From Pseudolysobacter antarcticus (GTDB taxonomy: Bacteria > Pseudomonadota > Gammaproteobacteria > Xanthomonadales > Rhodanobacteraceae): a stretch of 64,000 bases of DNA. The notes below the pieces were generated by a model that was given only the letters and a program-made list of their open reading frames with translations, searched no databases and had not been told where the DNA came from. Of the stretch, positions 57,957 to 64,000 are shown piece after piece (the first letter of the stretch is position 1; each line of letters opens with the position of its first letter). Position numbers and translations under genes: made by a program. The stretch lies in NCBI RefSeq assembly GCF_004168365.1, contig NZ_CP035704.1, forward strand, positions 3,348,001 to 3,412,000, given 5' to 3'.

Positions 57957-59161
57957 CAGTGAGCGTGGCAGACGAGCTCCCGCTACGACGTATCGCGGTC
58001 ATGGGCGCCACCGGCTCGATCGGCAGCGCCGCATTGGATGTGATCGCGCGCCACCCGCAGCGTTTTCGCGCGAGTGTGCTCACGGCCAATACGCAGGTGA
58101 ACGAGCTTGCCGAACTGTGCCGGCGTTTTGAACCCGAGCTCGCCGTGATCGCTGATGCAAAACTTGAATCGGCATTGCGCACACAAATCGAAGCCGCAGG
58201 ATTGCGCACTCGTGCCAGCTCAGGTGCTGCCGCCTTGGTCGAAGCAGCAGCGGGTGACGATTGCGATACCGTGCTCGCCGCAATCGTCGGCGCCGCCGGG
58301 CTGGAATCCACACTCGCGGCCGCACGCACCGGCAAACGTGTGCTGCTGGCGAACAAGGAAGCCATCGTCATGGCCGGCCCGCTGCTACTCGACGCATTGC
58401 GCATCGGTGGCGGCGACCTGCTGCCCGTGGATTCCGAACACAACGCAATTTTCCAGTGCCTGCCGGGCGGACGTCCCGATCTCGCGCGCGCTGGTGTGCG
58501 CCGCATCTTGCTCACGGCATCGGGCGGCCCATTCCGCGGCAAGAAACGCCCCGAACTGGCCACGATCACACCCGACCAGGCGTGTGCGCATCCTAACTGG
58601 CGCATGGGTCGCAAGATCTCGGTGGATTCCGCGACGCTCATGAACAAGGGCCTCGAAGTGATCGAGGCACACTGGTTGTTCGGTGCGAGTGCCGCGCAGA
58701 TCGAAGTGGTGGTGCATCCGCAAAGCATCATTCATTCGCTGGTCGAATATAACGACGGCTCGGTGCTCGCGCAGCTCGGCAATCCGGATATGCGCACTGC
58801 GCTGGCGTATGCGCTGGCGTGGCCCGGAAGGGTCGATGCCGGCGTCGCGCCGCTGGATTTGCTGGCACTCGCGCGGCTGGATTTCGAGGCTGCGGATCTC
58901 GACACCTTCCGCTGCTTGGGCCTCGCGTATCGCGCGTTGCAGGCTGGTGGCACCACGCCGGCCATTTTGAACGCGGCGAACGAGGTTGCAGTCGCGGCGT
59001 TTCTGCAGGGCAGCCTGCCGTTCCTGGCGATTGCCGAGCTGATCGAAGCCACCCTCGACGCCCAACCGGGCGAAACGCTGGTCAACCTGGGGCAACTGGT
59101 TTACGTTGATTTAACTGCGCGCCAGCATGCACAACGTATCATGCGCACTTCTTTCTGTTGA
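57953..59161 (+). CDS. dxr: 1-deoxy-D-xylulose 5-phosphate reductoisomerase
   Basis: A 402-residue NADPH enzyme that forms MEP, the committed step of the non-mevalonate isoprenoid route that feeds UppS. The NADPH loop is GATGSIG (18-24). Other motifs: [33 protein letters not shown], and [20 protein letters not shown] with metal and substrate residues. The start is a GTG at 57953 overlapping the cdsA stop; a second in-frame GTG at 57959 is possible. Confidence 0.96.
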   Translation: MTVSVADELPLRRIAVMGATGSIGSAALDVIARHPQRFRASVLTANTQVNELAELCRRFEPELAVIADAKLESALRTQIEAAGLRTRASSGAAALVEAAAGDDCDTVLAAIVGAAGLESTLAAARTGKRVLLANKEAIVMAGPLLLDALRIGGGDLLPVDSEHNAIFQCLPGGRPDLARAGVRRILLTASGGPFRGKKRPELATITPDQACAHPNWRMGRKISVDSATLMNKGLEVIEAHWLFGASAAQIEVVVHPQSIIHSLVEYNDGSVLAQLGNPDMRTALAYALAWPGRVDAGVAPLDLLALARLDFEAADLDTFRCLGLAYRALQAGGTTPAILNAANEVAVAAFLQGSLPFLAIAELIEATLDAQPGETLVNLGQLVYVDLTARQHAQRIMRTSFC

Positions 59162-59171
59162 GTTCGATGCC

Positions 59172-60524
59172 ATGACTCAAATTCTGGGCAACGTCTGGTG
59201 GATGATCGTGACCCTCGGGTTGCTGGTCACGTTCCACGAGTTCGGCCATTTCATCATTGCGCGCTGGTGCGGCGTCAAAGTTTTGAAATTCTCCGTGGGT
59301 TTTGGTCCGGCGTTGTTCTCGCGCTTTGATCGTCGTGGCACCGAGTTTGTGGTCGCGGCAATTCCGCTCGGCGGCTACGTCAAAATGCTCGACGAACGCG
59401 AAGTCGAAGGTGTGGTTGGCCCGGAAAGCCTGAAAGGCGCATTCAATCGAAAGCCCGTGTGGGCGCGCATGGCCATCACCGCGGCCGGGCCAGTGTTCAA
59501 CCTCATTTTCACCGTGGCGGCGTTCTGGCTGATGTTTGTAGTTGGGCGCGCCGATTATCTGCCCATCATGGGCCAGCCGACCGCGCTTGCAGCAGCCGCG
59601 GGTATTCGCGAAGGTGATCGCATTCTGTCCGTCGATGGCCAGAGCAGCGATAACTGGACCAGTGCATTCACCGACCTGATTCCGGCAGCGCTGAAACATC
59701 AGGACGTGAAACTGCAATTGCGCGACAGCGCTGGTGCAGATCGAGAAACCACATTGGCGCTGAGTCAGTTGCCGGCCAGTATCAACGAAGAAAAACTGCT
59801 CGAACTGATCGGCATCACGCCGAAGCGTCCCGTGCCCTCGGCACAAATCGGCGCACTTCCGGAAGATCGACCGGCAGCGCTTGCCGGGCTGAAAGTCGGC
59901 GATATCATCACTGCAATCAACGATGCGCCCGTAAACAATTTCGAGATGCTATACGACGCCATCCAGGCGCAGGCCAAGCGCAATCCCCAGCTAAATGTGC
60001 ATTATCTGCGTGGACAGCAGACCGGCGTGCTGACGGTGAATGCGGCTGCAAGCAAGGATGCCAAGGGCGAGCCGAATTTCCAGATCGGTATCGCCCCCAC
60101 CGATAGCCACAACGCGCTTTTGCGCTACGATCCGCTGCACGCAATCCCTGCGGCATTCGGCGAAACCTGGCGCATGACGCGCAGCACTGTCGATATGCTC
60201 GGTTTATTGGTCACCGGCCGGGCCTCGGCGAAGAACATTTCCGGGCCAATCAGCATTGCGCAATACGCTGGCGAATCCGCCCATCTCGGGCTGGCTAGTT
60301 TCCTGAGTTTCCTTGCGTTGATCTCGCTGAGTCTGGCGATAATGAACCTGCTGCCGATTCCGGTCTTGGACGGAGGCCATCTTCTGTATTACCTTATCGA
60401 GCTGGTCAAAGGCAGCCCGGTAAGCGAGCGGGTGATGATTGCCGGGCAATATGCCGGCATGATGTTGCTCGCCGGCTTGATGAGTTTGGCTTTTTACAAC
60501 GATATTCTGCGCCAGGTCTCGTAG
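59172..60524 (+). CDS. rseP: Site-2 intramembrane protease RseP
   Basis: A 450-residue inner-membrane zinc protease. The HEFGH site is at 22-26 and the second metal motif is in LLPIPVLDGGHLLYY near the C-terminus. Two PDZ domains lie in between (ILSVDGQSSDNW and GLKVGDIITAINDAPVNNFE). In E. coli it cuts RseA after DegS and so releases sigma-E; it also clears signal-peptide remnants. The ATG at 59172 is chosen because the first membrane helix begins there. It lies 10 nt after dxr. Confidence 0.96.
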   Translation: MTQILGNVWWMIVTLGLLVTFHEFGHFIIARWCGVKVLKFSVGFGPALFSRFDRRGTEFVVAAIPLGGYVKMLDEREVEGVVGPESLKGAFNRKPVWARMAITAAGPVFNLIFTVAAFWLMFVVGRADYLPIMGQPTALAAAAGIREGDRILSVDGQSSDNWTSAFTDLIPAALKHQDVKLQLRDSAGADRETTLALSQLPASINEEKLLELIGITPKRPVPSAQIGALPEDRPAALAGLKVGDIITAINDAPVNNFEMLYDAIQAQAKRNPQLNVHYLRGQQTGVLTVNAAASKDAKGEPNFQIGIAPTDSHNALLRYDPLHAIPAAFGETWRMTRSTVDMLGLLVTGRASAKNISGPISIAQYAGESAHLGLASFLSFLALISLSLAIMNLLPIPVLDGGHLLYYLIELVKGSPVSERVMIAGQYAGMMLLAGLMSLAFYNDILRQVS

Positions 60525-60606
60525 CGACCGACGCTGCCCCTAAACAAACCATGGTCCGCAGTGCATGATGCACGGCGGGCTCAAGCCCCCTGTCTGGATA
60601 GTGACG

Positions 60607-62979
60607 ATGAAGCGTATCGCCGCCCTTGTTTTGCTCGCCTGCCTGTCAGCCAATACCTTTGCGCTGGAAACGTTCGTCGTCTCCGATATCCGCATCGATG
60701 GTCTGCAGCGCATCAACGCCGGTACGGTGTTCAGTTATCTGCCGGTCGAAAAAGGCGACAAGTTGACCCAGGAGCGCGCCAGCCAGGCCATTCGCGCGCT
60801 GTACAAAACCGGATTCTTCAACGATGTGCAGCTCGCTCGGCAGGGCAATATCCTCGTGATCACGGTGCAGGAGCGCCCGGCCATCGCGAAGATCCTGATC
60901 AAGGGCAACAAGGACGTAAAAGAAGAAGACTTGATGAAGGGCCTCAAGGATATCGGCCTCGTCGAGGGCGAACCGTTCGACCGCCTGCAGCTGGATCGTG
61001 TCACCCAGGAACTGGTGCGGCAGTACAATAATCGCGGCAAATACAACGTCACGATCAAGCCGAAGATCCTCAATCTCGATCGCAATCGCGTCGAGTTGAA
61101 TATCAATATTGCCGAAGGCAAAGCGGCGGCGATCAAGCACATCAATATCGTCGGCAACCACACCTACGACGATGGAACCTTGCGCGACGAATTCGAATCC
61201 GGCACCACCAACTGGACGTCGTGGTACTCGAAGAACGATCAATACTCGCGTGAAAAACTTTCCGGCGATCTGGAAAAACTGAATTCGTATTATCTGGACC
61301 GCGGCTACGTCGATTTCAGCACCGATTCGACCGAAGTCAGCATGAGTCCAGACAAGCGCAACATGTACATTGTTGCGAGTGTGCGCGAGGGCGAAATCTA
61401 CAAGGTGGCCGATATCTCTCTATCCGGCAACCTGATCCTGAAAGAGGACGACCTGCGCAAGCTGATCAAGATTCAAAGCAACGAAATTTTCTCGCGCAAC
61501 AAACTCGAAAAATCCGCCGAAGCGATGACCGCGGTACTCGCCAACATCGGTTACGCGTTTGCCGAAGTCACTCCAGTGCCGACCGTGAATCGCGAAAAGC
61601 GCGAAGTATCGATCAATTTCGTGATCGCACCGGGCAAGCGCGTTTACGTGCACCGCATCAACTTCAAGGGCAATACCAATACCGCCGACGAAGTGATCCG
61701 CCGTGAAATGCGCCAGCTTGAAGGTGCGTGGTATTCGCAGGCCGCGATCGATCGCTCGAAGATCCGCCTGCAGCGCCTCGGATATTTCAAGAAGGTCGAC
61801 ATCACCACGCCGCGCGTACCGGGTACCGACGATCAGGTTGACCTGAATGTCACGATCGAGGAAACCTCATCCGGTAGTTTCACTTTCGGCTTGGGTTATT
61901 CGCAGGTGCAGAAATTCATCGCCAGCGTCTCGGTCAGCCAGAACAACCTGTTCGGCTCGGGTGATCGTGCCGCGTTGACGGTATCGCAGAGTTTTTACGA
62001 AAAACGTTATGACATTTCGTATTTCAATCCGTACCTGACCGATGACGGCATCAGCATCGGTTATGACATCAGCTTGCGCAAACTCGATCAGAGTGAAGCC
62101 AACATCGCTGAATATCTCAGCGATACGGCTTCGTTCAGCACATATCTGGGTATCCCGATCAGCGAGTCGGACACGGTCAACGTCAAGCTCGGCGTTGACA
62201 AGACCCGCATCAATACCTTCGAGGGCGCAACTCCAGACGAGATCATCAATTACATCACGCTGGTCAACAAGGGCATTCCGACACCGCTGAAAACCTTCCA
62301 TCAGTGGAACACTGAAATTTCCTGGGCCCACGATACCCGCAACAAGTTCTTCAACCCGACCCACGGTGCACTCCTGCAGCTCTCTGCCGAAGTCACGCTG
62401 CCGGGTTCGACGCTGAGCTATTACAAGCTCGTGGGCAAATATACCCAGTATTTCCCGATTACCGACAAGCTTACTTTCCAGGGATCAGCGACGATCGGTT
62501 ATGGCGATGGCTACGGTAGCGACAAGCACAATTTCGGCCTGCCGTTCTACGAGAACTTCTACGCTGGCGGTGTGGCTGACGTGCGTGGCTTCAAGGACAA
62601 TACCCTCGGCCCTTCAGCCTCGCCATTCGATCTCATTCCGCAGTATTCCGGTTATCAGCAACCGTTGGGGGGCGCGTTCAAAACCGTCGCCACAGCGGAA
62701 GTCATCTTCCCGACGCCATTCGTCAAGGACGACAATACCACCACGCGTTTGTCCGCGTTCTTCGATGTCGGTAACGTCTTCAACAGCAATATTGCGCAAA
62801 ATGGCGTTCTGCGTACAACGAACAATTTTTCGTTCAGCGACTTGCGCGCATCGGCTGGGCTTTCATTCCACTGGCAGGCACCGGTGGGGCCGATCGTGAT
62901 CAACCTGGCGCGTCCGATCCGCAAGAAACCCGGCGATCAGACCGAAACACTGCAGTTCACCTTCGGCGCACAAAACTGA
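60607..62979 (+). CDS. bamA: Outer membrane protein assembly factor BamA
   Basis: A 790-residue outer-membrane protein. The ATG at 60607 starts a signal peptide (MKRIAALVLLACLSANTFA). Five POTRA domains span about 24-425 (first: FVVSDIRIDGLQRINAGTVF; last: RVYVHRINFKGNTNTADEVI). The C-terminal Omp85 barrel ends in an aromatic beta strand (LQFTFGAQN). The loop-6 motif has VRGF in VADVRGFKDN. BamA inserts beta-barrel proteins into the outer membrane. It is in line between rseP and skp. Confidence 0.97.
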   Translation: MKRIAALVLLACLSANTFALETFVVSDIRIDGLQRINAGTVFSYLPVEKGDKLTQERASQAIRALYKTGFFNDVQLARQGNILVITVQERPAIAKILIKGNKDVKEEDLMKGLKDIGLVEGEPFDRLQLDRVTQELVRQYNNRGKYNVTIKPKILNLDRNRVELNINIAEGKAAAIKHINIVGNHTYDDGTLRDEFESGTTNWTSWYSKNDQYSREKLSGDLEKLNSYYLDRGYVDFSTDSTEVSMSPDKRNMYIVASVREGEIYKVADISLSGNLILKEDDLRKLIKIQSNEIFSRNKLEKSAEAMTAVLANIGYAFAEVTPVPTVNREKREVSINFVIAPGKRVYVHRINFKGNTNTADEVIRREMRQLEGAWYSQAAIDRSKIRLQRLGYFKKVDITTPRVPGTDDQVDLNVTIEETSSGSFTFGLGYSQVQKFIASVSVSQNNLFGSGDRAALTVSQSFYEKRYDISYFNPYLTDDGISIGYDISLRKLDQSEANIAEYLSDTASFSTYLGIPISESDTVNVKLGVDKTRINTFEGATPDEIINYITLVNKGIPTPLKTFHQWNTEISWAHDTRNKFFNPTHGALLQLSAEVTLPGSTLSYYKLVGKYTQYFPITDKLTFQGSATIGYGDGYGSDKHNFGLPFYENFYAGGVADVRGFKDNTLGPSASPFDLIPQYSGYQQPLGGAFKTVATAEVIFPTPFVKDDNTTTRLSAFFDVGNVFNSNIAQNGVLRTTNNFSFSDLRASAGLSFHWQAPVGPIVINLARPIRKKPGDQTETLQFTFGAQN

Positions 62980-63057
62980 GCAGCCGAAGGAATGCTCAGG
63001 TATAAAGGACATGATCCCCGAGCCCGGCTTATGGGCTGATCCCGAGGAGAACCGAGG

Positions 63058-63609
63058 GTGATACGCAGCGCTCGCAGACCGCATTTTTTTTGTGCCCTGC
63101 TCAGTCTACTGGCGCTGCTGCCAGCGCTCGTGTTCGCCCAGAGTGCAGCGCCCAAGCTCGGTTACGTGGATGTCAAACGGCTGCTCGACAATGCGCCGCA
63201 GATGGCCGAAAGCCGCAGCAAACTGGAACGCGAATTCGCTGCGCGTGACGTGGCGCTGAAAGCCGATGAAACCAAGCTTGCGAGTTTGCGGCAACGTCAG
63301 GAAGCCGCGGCCGCAGGCGACGTCGATGCCATAAAGCGCGAAGTGGACGCGCTCGAACGCAACATCAAACGCACGCGCGAAGATTTGCGCGGGGAACTCA
63401 ATAGCCGCGCCGGTGCCGAACGTGATCGGGTCTGGCAGAAAATCAACAACAGCGTCATCGAATACGCACGCGAACAGGGTTACGACTTGATCTTGCCGAG
63501 TCCCGTTATCTACGCCAGCAGCCGCATCGACATCACCGAACAGGTGCTGGAGCGCCTCAAGCGCGAAGCCCAGAGCGATGCCAATCGCGCCAAGTCGAAT
63601 CCGCCATGA
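63058..63609 (+). CDS. skp: Periplasmic chaperone Skp (OmpH)
   Basis: A 183-residue protein. It starts at a GTG (63058) with GAGGAGAA about 9 nt upstream. The signal peptide has core FFCALLSLLALLPALVFA. The mature part begins KLGYVDVKRLL, as in other Skp proteins, followed by long charged helices (residues about 50-130) that form the tentacles. It holds unfolded outer-membrane proteins for BamA. Its stop overlaps the lpxD start by 4 nt. Confidence 0.93.
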   Translation: MIRSARRPHFFCALLSLLALLPALVFAQSAAPKLGYVDVKRLLDNAPQMAESRSKLEREFAARDVALKADETKLASLRQRQEAAAAGDVDAIKREVDALERNIKRTREDLRGELNSRAGAERDRVWQKINNSVIEYAREQGYDLILPSPVIYASSRIDITEQVLERLKREAQSDANRAKSNPP

Positions 63610-64000
63610 GTGCCACACCTATGACCGCGGCGGGATTGCGCGCGCCGGCTTCCGCCGTATCCGGCGCGGCGTACACGCTGAAAGAACTGGCTGCGCGTTT
63701 TGATCTGAACGTGCACGGCGATGGCAACTTCATAATCCACGGCGTGGCCAGCCTCGCTGAAGCGGGGCCGCAACAGCTCGGATTTCTCGCTAACCCACGT
63801 TATCGCAACCAGCTCGCCGCTACGCGCGCCGGTGCGGTCGTGCTGCGCGCCGACGATGCCGCGCTGTGCACGATGCCCGCATTGATCGCGCGTGATCCCT
63901 ACGTCGCTTTCGCCAAAATCGCAGCGCTATTTGAACCCAAACCCGCCGCCACGCCCGGTGTACATGCTAGCGCGGTCGTCGAAGCCGGCGCGCAAATCTC
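63606..64000 (+). CDS. lpxD: UDP-3-O-acylglucosamine N-acyltransferase (3' end outside window)
   Basis: The first about 131 codons of LpxD, which adds the second acyl chain in lipid A synthesis. The uridine-binding N-terminal domain is seen (YTLKELAARFDLNVHGDG, ASLAEAGPQQLGFLANPRY, AVVLRADDA, DPYVAFAKIAALFEP). The left-handed beta-helix begins at VHASAVVEAGAQI, where the window ends. It starts at ATG 63606 in an ATGA overlap with skp. Confidence 0.95.
   Translation, partial: MSATPMTAAGLRAPASAVSGAAYTLKELAARFDLNVHGDGNFIIHGVASLAEAGPQQLGFLANPRYRNQLAATRAGAVVLRADDAALCTMPALIARDPYVAFAKIAALFEPKPAATPGVHASAVVEAGAQI

Overview
The window looks like a chromosome segment of a gammaproteobacterium of the Xanthomonadales (Lysobacterales), most likely near Rhodanobacteraceae. 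This rests on the gene order dapE / ArsC-like / dapD / glnD / map facing rpsB-tsf-pyrH-frr-uppS-cdsA-dxr-rseP-bamA-skp-lpxD, on moderately high GC, and on many exported proteins with IPTL-CTERM-like anchors or a C-terminal tail of the F-x-D-G-F-E kind. The genus cannot be fixed by reading alone. I saw no rRNA, tRNA, insertion sequence, prophage or CRISPR array.

1-7.2 kb: a CadC-type membrane regulator cut by the window edge, a small secreted protein, parC, a beta-CASP metallo-beta-lactamase nuclease, and an IPTL-CTERM-like secreted protein. 7.4-14.5 kb: a same-strand tandem array of three Pmp-like beta-helix secreted proteins and a leucine-rich-repeat protein. Each is preceded by the same 38-bp element, which can also be read as a short leader ORF.

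14.5-33.6 kb (minus strand): an accessory signalling and secretion block. It holds two ECF sigma factor plus Ser/Thr kinase cassettes. The first kinase has a TPR sensor. The second cassette is followed by an exported TPR-CHAT (caspase-like) protein. Between them lie three large secreted beta-helix proteins, two of which are tandem paralogues, and two unrecognised small genes. Two of the beta-helix genes share a 33-bp promoter-like element. This block is the best candidate for an undescribed system: sigma factor, kinase, exported protease and secreted substrates.

33.7-46.6 kb: aquaporin, an ArnT/PMT-type glycosyltransferase, a His/Asp/Arg-tailed periplasmic protein, a subtilisin-like protease with a PA domain, a penicillin-acylase family hydrolase, the ABC-F ATPase Uup, and a frameshifted IPTL-CTERM-like secreted protein whose start overlaps the dapE stop.

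46.5-64 kb: core housekeeping genes. The minus strand carries lysine/diaminopimelate synthesis (dapE, dapD), nitrogen sensing (glnD) and map. The plus strand carries translation (rpsB, tsf, frr), UMP kinase, then undecaprenyl, phospholipid and isoprenoid synthesis and outer-membrane biogenesis (uppS, cdsA, dxr, rseP, bamA, skp, lpxD). Many of these genes overlap by 4 nt, as expected of one operon. The window cuts lpxD.
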